Shown: positions 1 to 11,150 of the stretch, piece after piece
How positions within the stretch are numbered: position 1 is the first letter of the stretch
How the letters are laid out: each line of letters begins with the position of its first letter
Source of the DNA: Sphagnum compactum
Lineage: Eukaryota > Bryophyta > Sphagnopsida > Sphagnales
Length of the DNA: 64,000 nucleotides
Direction: 5' to 3'
NCBI GenBank assembly: GCA_965153455.1
Contig: OZ234499.1
Location: forward strand, 11,280,271 to 11,344,270
The notes under the pieces: model-generated
What the model was told of the DNA's origin: nothing
The model's database searches: none
Seen by the model: only the letters and a program-made list of their open reading frames with translations
Translations under genes and position numbers: made by a program

Positions 1-1950
1 CCTTGGTTCTCAATTTTTTTGAAATTAAAAAAAAATCCTTTTCTAACTGTTGGTTCTTTGCCATTTTTTCATGGAAATTGCTGGTTCTTTGATGTTTCCG
101 AAATAACCCAAATCTCTTATTTTGATTTTTTTCTCAAACACAAATCCACGGTTCTTTGACTCTGAAATATAAAATAGACGAAAACAGTCGGTCATTTACA
201 AAATCTAATAACTGCACATCACTGGTTTGAACCCAGGACTACTACCAACTCTCCACCAGAGCGTCCCTCCTGCAACCATTTACAACATCATGAGATGCAT
301 TATTGTACTTTTGAAATTTTGTCCAGAAGATTAGGCAAACCCTCCTGTCAGTGCCCTGAATCCTAAGTCATCTATTCTTCAAAGTCAAGCACCTACAACA
401 TGGTACAGAGTGAAGCACCTACGAGACTACAAAATCAACACCCTACAAGGTCTAGTGGAAGAGAACGAGAAGAGAGCAGGGTTTTGTTTTTTCCCACATT
501 ACTGAAGTCAGTCCACTGCAGAGGATCCTCAGCATTAATTAGCATGAAATGGCTACTGTCCTAGGTCCGCTGTAGAATTTTTACAAAAGTGCTGTTACAA
601 GTCGTGACTTAGGAAGTGACTATGTCTAGATGTGGCTAATTTAACATTTTTATTTCGAAAAATGGCGAAAAGATCCCTGAAAATCACAATATTGTCATTT
701 TTTGAAAAACACTCGCCAACCTTGCGAAGATTCGCCCCCCAAAGAAAAAAAAACATTGGAAGAGAGCACTTTGCTTTCTCAGGAAGTTAAGCAAACTGAT
801 AAAGAACTCCCATTGACTAGACCTTGCTGGATGGATCGGTCTGAAGTCTGAACCAATTGCTTGAAACCACTGTTGTTAGTGAATGCTTTGATTTTGGGTG
901 GATGAGTTTTGTTGAGTGAAACCAAAGACAAAGTAGATGAATGTTAATGGATCAACATGATAGATGAAATGCAACTAAATGAAACATCATTTGGCAAATG
1001 AATAAAAACCCACAAGATGAGAAGAGTTCTAGATAAATATGACCCCTTCGATGGGATGAACTTCCATGTGCAGAATAAATAAATGGGATGAAAGTGTGAT
1101 GCATTTCATTGGATGAGAGTGAAATTAGACTTAAAGAATATTTTACGCGTGTCAATCAAAGCACATTTAGTTAATTTAGGTGGCGTAGCCATCAATCACC
1201 TAAACTATCCAGGCCTGGGTATGGTTATTTCATCATGAACAAAGGTTGGCTCCCATGGGAAATTGGTACATATTGTTTTTACAACCAAAAACACATCCTA
1301 GGTTTGAATGATGATATGCAAAGTAGATGGCTTCATTGCTAAAAAGAGAACTACTATACCTTGTGAACAAACATTAGCCTAATGCCAGGCCCTAACTTTG
1401 TCACTAACTCTAAGTCTAAATGGAACATTAGTAGCCTCTGCATGTCTATCCTTCGTACCTACCTATCTATCTAACTACATACATGACCTTTTTTATTAAC
1501 ACTAGAGGTTGCCCACCAGTACAGTTGGGACAGTTAGGTTTCATCAGCAACTAAGTTGTAATAGGCTCGCAAAAGATGGTTTGTGATAGGGTTTAGGAGG
1601 CAAATAGGAACCTCAAGAAACTTATGCATTCAATTATCAATTTTCCTAGTTGCATTTCCGATTAGGTAAGGAGACAAGCTGCAACGATTGTCATGGGGCA
1701 CTGGAGAAATTTTCCACTACATTGTTAGCCAAACTGCCACTCTACCTCTGGCATTTACCACGTCTGTCCATTCCTTTGACGACACGAATACAATTGTTTT
1801 TCGAAGGATAGGATGGGGCCTTGTTCTTGTGTCCAGCAAGAAAAACGAGGGCGATGAGGGCAGCTTTTGCAGTCTCGTCACAGTTGGAGCGGGGCAAGTT
1901 ACAAATAACCAGGCCCTTGAATATCTGTTTTCTCATTCCTCCCTTCAAAT
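1..1950. other. AT-rich spacer, no gene seen
   Basis: No reading frame here has the length, composition or motif content of a coding exon, and frames that are open are short. A B-box-like GGTTTGAACC element lies near 222-231 but no complete tRNA fold could be drawn around it. I see nothing else that can be supported. Confidence 0.6.
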
Positions 1951-2280
1951 GTTTTGAGGCAGCGAACACAAGCGGGGAACAGGCATGTGTCCAGTGAAGG
2001 CAAACCGATCGATTGCGCATTCGCGTCTGAGGTGGGGGGGCCCGCCAAGCGGATTCGCTACGGTTACCACTTGCCTCCTAAGAAACAAATATCTGGGGCT
2101 ACTGTGTCGATAATCGGAACGTGTGGTTCTCCCCTGGTGCTTTACGCGCTTTTTCGCCTCTCTTTCTGCTGGACGAGTAGTCTCCTGGCCCTGCCTTGTG
2201 GCGTCGGAGCTGAAGTTGGCTTTTGCCGTTCGTATCGATTGTTTAGGAACATCTCCCATCCTTCTTCTTCTTCTGCACCG

Positions 2281-2910
2281 GGATCACTGATTTCGCGCGA
2301 CCGCCTTGCAAGCTGACGAAGAGGCGAACCACGACCACTAACCACCACCCTCTGATGTTTGCGCTCTAATACTGCATCGATCCAACTAGCACAGTGCACT
2401 GCATCTTTTGCCGCATCGAGATCTGGCGCCCGACCTACAAGCTGACGAAGAGACGAAGCACAACCGCGACCCCACCGCGTTCTGGTGTGTACGCTACCAA
2501 GCTATACCGATCCAGCTTGGCTCCACCTTTTTCCGGATCGAGATTTTTCCGCCCTGCAAGTTGACGAATAGACGTACCATGACGGCAAACGCCGTCGCCT
2601 TCTGGTGTCTATGCTACCTAGCTACACCGATCCAGCTACTTTGCACCTTCTTTTTTCGCATGGAGATTAGTCCCGTCCTGTAAGCTGACAAAGAGACGAA
2701 CCACGACCGCAGAACCGACCGCCTTCTGGTGTGTGCGCTACCAATTTAGACTACGCCTTCTTTTTCCGCATCGAGATTGAGCGCTCACCTGCAAGCAGAC
2801 GAAGAGACGAACCACGACCGCAGACCCCACCGCCTTCCGGTGTGGCGCGCTACCAAGCTACATCGATCCAGCCCACACATAGCGCTGCACCTGACCGATC
2901 CCCGTGCTGC
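2281..2910. repeat. GC-rich tandem repeat, five diverged units of about 110-140 bp
   Basis: Five successive units share the core 'caagctgacgaagagacgaa', then a 'ccgccttctggtgtgt' block, a 'gctaccaagctacaccgatc' block and a 'tttttccgcatcgag' block. Unit boundaries fall near 2420, 2552, 2664 and 2775. The units are clearly related but diverged by substitutions and small indels. The tract is much richer in G+C and CpG than the flanks and ends about 380 bp before the first hydrolase exon of the HNL gene, so it lies in that gene's promoter or leader region. No protein is encoded consistently across units, since unit lengths are not multiples of three. Confidence 0.8.
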
Positions 2911-3289
2911 ACCACGCTTTTCGCCCTTTTGCACCCGCGGAGATACTGAGTGAAGGAAACCGGAGCCTGTGGGCGATTGTGCCATCTCTCATCAGTTCCT
3001 ACTTCTACTTTACAAATCTCATCTCTGCTGCACGGAGTTTCACAACGCGTAATCAGGCCAACTCTTGCGCAATCTCGTAAACCGTGAGGCCACCCACGAG
3101 TGATGGCCGATGTGAGTAAAAACCCAACCCATCATGCACCCTTTTCTTTTTCGGGGCATCGATTCTTGAGCAAAACAAAACTCCCATCGACATTCGTAAT
3201 CGTTTTTGTGGATCCAAAGTTTTTTGTTTGGAAAGAGTCGAGGCCGATCAATTGTTTGTGAGGGTGGAACTGGGGCTTTTGATGTGCAG

Positions 3290-6200
3290 ATGCGTCCCGT
3301 GACACAAGTATGGCCACCTGACGACCACAAGGGTCCCATTCATTTTGACGTCGTGTTCTTCCACGGCTTCCAATTCGGGCAGGATGCACAAAACATGTGG
3401 AGAACCACATGGTCGGCACTAAACCACCCGGAAACATGTTGGCCCCAAGAATGGCTGGGACCAAAATTGGGTGACACTGTCCGAATCTTGCTCGTCTCGT
3501 ACGATGCATATGCCACCAAATCCAATTCCCATAGATTTGGAAATACTGAAGATGTTTCACATATTGCAAAGAATTTGGTGCAAAGCTTGGTGACCAGGTT
3601 TGATTAAGAACTTATATTTTTAATTGTTGTAAAGATTGCATGGATTTAGGATTTAACATGCACACAAATTAACTATACTCTAAATTACAAACTAGGTACT
3701 AGAAATATGGGTGTTTCAAATATGTTGTAACTTCCAGAAGCATGCCTTTGTGGAAGACAAAGGGGTGATGAATTTAGATCGAAACTGTAAATTCCATCCA
3801 AACTGTAAAATCCATTGTAGACTGTTCTTTTTAAGGTGTCTATGTGCAAGTTGCAAGTATTGTGGACTTGAACAGACAGGAGGCAGTCACTTGCACTTGT
3901 GGGATGTATGAAATTTACAGTGAGCACATCTTATCATGTTGATTGTAGAAAGAGTGGCACACATGGCTATTATGTGGTCATTTAATGTTGTGTTTGTTTG
4001 ATTTTGATCTGCAGTTGCGTGTGGAAGTTGGGCCAAGAACACCCCTTTGCCCTCGTAGGGCACAGCTTTGGTGGTATTGTCATCGAAAGCTTGGTCATTG
4101 AGATTCGTAGGATATCTCAACAACAACATTATGACAATCTAGGGAAAAGAGAATATGAAAATGCAAATGTTTTTTTGAAGAATATGGCAGGGGTGGCCTT
4201 TTATGCAGTACCACATGCTGGGTCACGACAATTAATCGAATATATTTGTGGACAATGTGAAATCAGTTTGCACTCCAGGCAATTGGCCAAAGTCTTGGAA
4301 AATATTGATTCCTCCATATCCAAGACGGCAGATTTGTCAAAGGATTTTCTTAAAACACTTGAAGGTTGCACAAACGTTTATGGTGTTCATGTTTTCATCG
4401 AAACCCAATCTATCGATGATAATGTGGTAAGTGATGAGCATTGTCAATTGTGCACAAAATGAGCATTGTCAATTCCAGGCTTAAGAAGACGCTGGTATTC
4501 AAAGTTGTATAAATACTCAATAAGATTGGGAAACATTTCCATTTGCAGGGTATGATTGTGGAATATGGACCAGCCCAAATTCCAGGACACAGATCTTATA
4601 GAGTTGAAGGTTGTGACCATTTCAATGTTTGCAAGCCACCTGATCAAAACCATCCAAGTTATTATCTGCTTCTGCAATTTTTGGAGGGGTGTCGAAAGGT
4701 AATAATTGTAATCCAACTTACAATTATTGGATATTAGTATTAGTCAAAGCTAAATTTATTGATTTGTCAATGTCCATGTTGATTGGCAATATGTCAAATT
4801 GATGAATATTTGTGCCTTCAATGTAGTAGCATAGGAGTTGCAAGGCTCATGTAGGATGTTGGAATGCACCAACTAGAATAAGGCAAACTAAAAATTTCAA
4901 GTGAGACCAACCCAAATTGAGAGATCTTTTGCAATGTATATTTGTTATCAAAGTATATTGTACATATATTGAATTTAAATATTTCTAAACTTTTTCACAC
5001 AAAGGCCAACCTTGGCGCAACCTTCGTATCTTTATATTTCTAGACTCCTTGGGTTTTATGGATCTCCCTTGCTGTTTTAGTCAATGAAAGTTGGCTAGGA
5101 CATTGAAGCAATTTGTGAATGCAAAAAGATTAATTGTAACTTGAAGTCTTAATGGGCAAAGTTATGGCACCGAAAAGTTTATGCTTGTCTTTTGTATTTA
5201 TCAAAATACAAGTTATGGGTTGCAAACTTGTAAGGACTAAATGAGTTTGTGTTTATGTAGGATTTTCTATTGAGGCGTGCAAGCCTACCAACGTTGCCAG
5301 AACATGTGATTGGGTTGGTTGAAGCTATTGCCAATGTTAAGCAAAAAATTGTGGACAACCATATGTTAGCTGTGGTTGGAATGGGTGGGATTGGGAAGAC
5401 AACATTGGTGAAGGAACTTTATCATCAAATACATGTTGATTTTAAAAAATCAATTTTTTTGGAAAATGTTCAAAAAAGTGACATTGTGGAAGTTCAAAAG
5501 AAACTCATCATGGACTTGTGTGGCTTGAAATTGCGGGATCACACAACTTATCTTACATATTTTAAAGAATGTTGGATAGAAATGAAAATACTTGTGGTCA
5601 TTGATGATGTTGAGGAGACTCAAATAATTGAGCTATTGGGCAAAGACATAGGTGGCATCAAAAGAAGTGAAAATGGTAGTAGAATCATTATGACAGGGCG
5701 AAATTGGAAAGATTTTGAAAATGTTATACCTAAAGGTGGGAAGTTTGGAATGGAGGAACTTAATCATACACAAGCAATGGAGCTTTTTTCTTGGAAAGCT
5801 TTTGGACAATCAATACCTCCCCATGATTTTGCATCCATCACAAATGAGGTGGTACATGCATGCCAAGGGCTACCATTAAGCCTTGAGGTCACAGGTTCTT
5901 GGCTTTGTACTAAAAAAGATTCACGAGAATGGAAAGAAAGTTTATTACGGTTGAAGAATGCCCAACCTTTTGGTGGTGGTCGTATTGAAAATGATAAGCT
6001 TTGGGGGCGATTAAAGATTTGTTATGATGACCTAGCCCATGAAGAATGTGAAATGTTTTTAGATATTGCTTGTTTTTTCTCAGAATATAATTCAAAATTT
6101 GATGGCATTTGGACAAGGCAAAATGGGATCACAAGTCAAAAGGCCTTACAAATATGGAAGGTCCCATCACAACATTCACCAAGGATTTGTTTACAAAATT

Positions 6201-6643
6201 TGATGGATAGATCACTTGTCAAGGTGAACGATAAAAGTAGTTTGGTGATGCACGATCAGTTACGTGATATGGGTCGACAAATTGTAAGAAAAGCTTCTCG
6301 TTATGAAGGTCGTAAACAAAGTAGGATTTGGGACAAGGAAGAAGCAAGAATGGTCCTTTTTCATGAAAAGGTATTTATTTCATCTTCAAATGTTCGTCAA
6401 TTTTTAAATTGTTTACCTTGGTGGTTAAATCAACATTATGTGAAGTGTTGCATATATGTATCAAGATCTAAGTCCATTCATGGCAATGCATATAAATTAG
6501 GGATGAACTCCTTGAACTAATTTGGTGTGGTGTTTGTTGGTTTTTAGGTCACTTCAAATATTGAAGCCATTTGGTTGCCTGAAAATCTAGAACTACCACA
6601 ACAAGTAGCAACAACAAACTTTCACAAAATGAAGAAATTGTGA
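3290..6643 (+). CDS. HNL-class immune receptor: alpha/beta-hydrolase plus NB-ARC, truncated before the LRRs
   Basis: Intracellular NLR-type receptor of the hydrolase-NBS-LRR class. Exons read from splice sites and phase are 3290-3597, 4015-4426, 4549-4698, 5261-6370 and 6548-6643, giving about 691 residues. The hydrolase part has VVFFHG (residues 21-26), the nucleophile elbow GHSFGG (118-123, Ser 120) and a CDHFNV segment whose His 264 suits the catalytic histidine. The NB-ARC part has P-loop GMGGIGKTT (about 330), kinase-2 KILVVIDDV (about 400), RNBS-B GSRIIMTGR, GLPLS, CEMFLDIACFF and MHDQLRDMG (about 620). All junction phases agree. The first in-frame ATG is 3290 (a TAA lies at 3197-3199), but an upstream exon could join at the 'gtgcag' just before it. 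The frame then meets TGA at 6641-6643, where the family motif KMKKL-R predicts CGA. The hydrolase and NB-ARC exons are otherwise intact, so a truncated product is possible. Confidence 0.82.
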
Positions 6644-9600
6644 ATGCTCATCATGGAAGGAGCTAGTGAGGCATTCATAGAATCTTGTTTTGGACAACAT
6701 TGTCGCCAATTGAAATGGCTCCACATAAATTCACACATGAAACAACTTCCTGCATCCATGCAACACCTTAATAATTTAACTATTTTGCAATTGCAAAATT
6801 GTCAAAACTTGGTGCTCATACCAGAATTTGTCATAAGTAACATGACTTTACTAATGCATTTGGACTTCTACAATTGTTCTTTAATTACTTCACTACCAGC
6901 GACATTTGGGCAGTTGAGACATTTGACAAAGTTATTGTTGGAAAGATGTGAAAGTCTTCAGGAGCTTCCTCAAAGCATTGCAAGCATGTCTTCATTATCA
7001 ATGTTGGACTTATCTGGTTGTAAATCCATTGAATCATTACCAACAACGATTGGTCAATTGCAACATTTGACCGAACTACGGTTGATAGATTGTGAAAATC
7101 TTAATGAACTTCCTCAAAGCATTGGAAGCCTCTCTTCATTATCAATGTTGGACCTATATGGTTGTAAGTCCATTGAATCATTACCAACAACGATTGGTCA
7201 ATTACAACATTTGACCCTACTACGGTTGACAAATTGTGAAAATCTTAAGCAGCTTCCTCAAAGCATTGGAAACCTCTCTTCATTATCAATGTTGGACTTA
7301 TCTAACTGTAAGTCCATTGAATCATTACCAACAACAATTGGTCAATTGCAACATTTGACTTTGCTATTGTTAAGCGATTGTGAAAATCTTAATGAACTTC
7401 CTCAAAGCATTGGAAACCTCTCTTCATTATCAATGTTGGACTTATCTGGTTGTAAATCCATTGAATCATTACCAACAACAATTGGTCAATTGCAACATTT
7501 GACCTTGCTATCGTTCAGAGATTGTGAAAATCTTAAGGAACTTCCTCAAAGCATTGGAAACCTCTTTTCATTATCAAAGTTGAACTTATCTAACTGTAAG
7601 TCCATTGAATCATTACCAACAACGATTGGTCAATTACAACATTTGACCCTACTACGGTTGACAAATTGTGAAAATCTTAAATAGCTTCCTCAAAGCATTG
7701 GAAGCCTCTTTTCATTATCAATGTTGGACTTATATGGTTGTAAGTCCATTGAATCATTACCAACAACGATTGGTCAATTGCAACATTTGACCGAACTATG
7801 GTTGATAGATTGTGAAAATCTTAATGAACTTCCTCAAAGCATTGGAAACCTCTCTTCATTATCAATGTTGGACATATCCGGTTGTAAGTCCATTGAATCA
7901 TTACCAACAACGATTGGTCAATTGCAACATTTGACCTTTCTATCGTTAAGAGATTGTGAAAATTTTAAGGAGCTTCCTCAAAACATTGGAAACCTCTCTT
8001 CATTATCAATGTTGGACTTATCTAACTGTAAGTCCATTGAATCATTACCAACAACGATTGGTCAATTGCAACATTTGACTAAACTATGGTTAACAAATTG
8101 TGAAAATCTTAAGGAGCTTCCTCAAAGCATTGGAAGCCTCTCTTCATTATCAACATTAGAATTATCTTTTTGTACATCTATTGAATCATTAGTAACAACG
8201 ATTGGTCAGTTACAACATTTGATCAAACTACATTTGACAGATTGTGAAAATCTTAAAGAACTTCCTATAAGCATTACAATCTTTTCATTTTCAATGTTGG
8301 ACTTATCTTTCTTTAAGCCCATTGAAAAATTACGAACAACAGATTTTGAATTGAAACATTTGATCTATTTAAAGTTAAGAAAGTGTGTAACTCTTAAGGA
8401 GCTTCCTAAAAGCATTACAAGCCTCTTTTCATTACCATTGTTGGACTTATCTGGCTTTAAGCCCATTGAAAAATTACGAACAACGGATTTTGAATTGAAA
8501 TATTTGACCTATTTAGGCTTAGGAAAGTGTGAAAATCTTAAGGAACTTCCTGAAAGCATTGCAAGCCTCTCTTCATTACCATTGTTGGACTTATCTGGCT
8601 TTAAGTCCATTGCATTATTACCACCAACGATTCATCAATTGCAACATTTGATCCAACTACAGTTGACAAATTGTGAAAATCTTAAAGAGTTTCGTCAAAA
8701 CATTGCAAGCCTCTTTTCATTATCAATGTTGGACTTATTTGGCTATAAATCCATTGAATCATTACCAACAACAATTAGCCAATTACAACATTTGACCAAG
8801 TTATATTTAACAGATTGTGAAAATCTTAAGGAGCTTCCTCAAAGTATTGCAAGCCTTTCTTCATTATCAATCTTGCAATTATCCGGTTGTAAGTCTATTG
8901 AATCATTACCAACAACGATTGGTCAATTGCAACATTTGACCGAACTACGGTTGATAGATTGTGAAAATCTTAAGGAACTTCCTCAAAGCATTGGAAGCCT
9001 CTCTTCATTGTCATTCTTGGGCTTATCTAGCTGTAAGTCCATTGAATCGTTACCAAAAACGATTGGTCAATTGCAGCATTTGACCCATCTACAATTAAGA
9101 AATTGTGAAAATCTTAAGGAGCTTCCTCAAAGCATTGCAAACCTCTCTTCATTACCAATGGTGGACTTCTCTGGTTATAAGTCCATTGAATCATTGCCAA
9201 CAACAATTGGTCAATTATAACATTTGACCCAGATATGGTTGACAGATTGTGAAAATATTAACGAACTTCCTGAAAGCATTGCAAGCTTCTCTTCATTATC
9301 AATGTTGGACTTATCTAGCTGTAAGTCCATTGAATCGTTATCAACAACGATTGGTCTATTATAACGTTTGACCCAACTACGATTGATAGATTGTGAAAAT
9401 CTTAAAGAACTTTTTCAAAACATTTCAACCCTCTCTTCATTATCAATGTTGGATTTATCTTTTTGTAAGTCCATCGAATCATTACCAACAACGATTGATC
9501 AATTGCAACATTGACCCCACTATGGTTGGCAAGATTTGAAAATCTTAAAGCATTTCTTCAAAGCATTGCAAGCCTCTCTTCATTATCAACGTTGGACTTA

Positions 9601-11150
9601 TCTTTCTGTAAATCCATTGAATCATTACCAATAACAATTGAACAATTGCAACATTGACCCAGCTATGGTTGGCAAGATTTGAAAATGTTAAAGAGTTTCC
9701 TCAAAACATTGCAAACCTCTCTTCATTATCAATGTTGGACTTATCTGGCTATAGGTTCATTGAATCATTACCAATAATGACACGTCAATGGCAACATTTG
9801 ATCAAGCTATGGTTGACAGATTGTGAAAATGTTCAAAAGCTTCCTCAAAAGATTGCAAACCTTTCTTCATTACCAATGTTGGACTTATCTTTCTATAAGT
9901 CCATTGAATCATTAGCAACAACAATCGGGCAATCACAAGATTTGACCGAATTTCCCTTGCAAAATTGTGAAAATCTTAAGGAACTTCCTCAAAAGATTGC
10001 AAGCTTCTCTTCATTATCAATGTTGGACTTATCTATGTAAGTCCATTGAATCATTACCAACAACGATTGTTCAATTGCAACATTTGACCTAACTACGGTT
10101 AACAAATTATGAAAATCTTAAGGAGCTTCCTCAAAGCATTACAAGCCTCTCTTCATTAGCAATGTTGGGCTTATTTAATTATAAGTCTATTGAATCGTTA
10201 CGAACAATGATTAGTCATTTGCAACATTTCACCGAACTATGCTTAACAGGTTGTGAAAATCTTAAAGAGCTTCCTCAAAGCACTGTAAGCATCTCTTCAT
10301 TATCAATGTTAGACTTATTTTTATGTACGTCCATTGAATCATTACCAACAATGATTGGTCAATTGCAGCATTGGACCGAACTATGGTTGGCAACGTATGA
10401 ACAACTTAAAAAACTTCCTCAAAGCATTGCAAGCCTCTCTTCATTACCAATGTTGGACTTATCTTTCTGTAAATCTATTGAATCATTACCAACAACGATT
10501 AGTCAATTATAACATTTGACCAAGCTATGGTTCATAGATTGTGAAAATCTTAAGGAGCTTCTTCAAAGCATTGCAAGCTTCTCTCCATTACCAATGTTGG
10601 ACTTATCTGGCTGTAAGTCCATTGAATCATTACCAACAATGATTAGTCAATTACAACATTTGATCAAGCCACGATTGAAGGATTGTGAAAATTTTAAGGA
10701 GCCTCTTCAAAACATTTCAAGCCTTTCTTCATTATCAAATGTTGCACTTATCTTGTTGTAAGTCCATTTAATCACTACCAACAATGATTGGTCAATTACA
10801 ACATTTGACCCAACTATAGTTGATAGATTGTGCAAATCTGAAAGAGCTTCTTCAAAACATTGCAAGCCTATCTTCATTATCAATGTCACATTCATTTGGG
10901 TATAAATCCATTCAATCATTACCAATAACAATTGATCAATTACAACATTAACCCAACAAAGTTTAACAAGATGTGAAAATCTTAAAAAGCTTGCTCAAAG
11001 CATTGCAAGCCTCTTCATTATCAATGTTGGATTTATCTGTAAGTCCATTAAATTGTTACCAACAATGATTGGTGAATTACAACATTTGACTTAGCTACGA
11101 TTGAAGGATTGTAAAAATCTTCAAGAGCTTCTTGTTAATTTTGTAAGTTA
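6548..11150 (+). pseudogene. Decayed LRR region of the HNL gene
   Basis: The exon after NB-ARC begins VTSNIEAIWLPENLEL, the usual linker before NLR leucine-rich repeats. It is cut by TGA at 6641-6643 and then continues in the same frame as LRRs. Further in-frame breaks are TAG 7682-7684, TAA 9218-9220, TAA 9362-9364, one-base deletions near 9512 and 9655, a two-base deletion near 10036, TAA 10090-10092 and TAA 10510-10512. After about 10730 the frame is lost repeatedly. Between breaks the repeat consensus is well kept (LPQSI, SLSSLSMLDL, CKSIESLPTTIGQLQHL), so decay is fairly recent relative to array growth. Read-through, alternative splicing or a functional truncated product cannot be excluded from sequence alone. 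Confidence 0.8.
6888..11150 (+). repeat. About 29 tandem 144-bp units encoding paired leucine-rich repeats
   Basis: The block 'gtccattgaatcattacc' recurs every 144 bp (about 7029, 7173, 7317, 7461, 7605, 7749, 7893, 8037 and onward to about 10617), with weaker copies to about 11050. Each unit encodes 48 residues, that is two 24-residue LRRs: one of type LPTTIGQLQHLT.L.L.DCENL and one of type LPQSIGSLSSLSMLDLSGCKSIE. Neighbouring units around 7000-8150 are nearly identical at the nucleotide level. Units around 8290-8620 form a diverged subgroup (phenylalanine-containing, 'cttatctggctttaagcccattg'). Confidence 0.9.

Noticed and set aside
210-285. tRNA-like or SINE head on the minus strand (GGGTTCAAACC B-box, possible A-box).
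   Set aside because: The T-stem does not pair fully and no acceptor or anticodon arm can be drawn; a B-box alone is too weak.
6641-10512. RNA editing (U-to-C) restoring the T-derived stop codons in the HNL LRR region.
   Set aside because: Such editing is an organellar process in some bryophytes and ferns; this is a nuclear gene, and frameshifts in the same array cannot be repaired that way.
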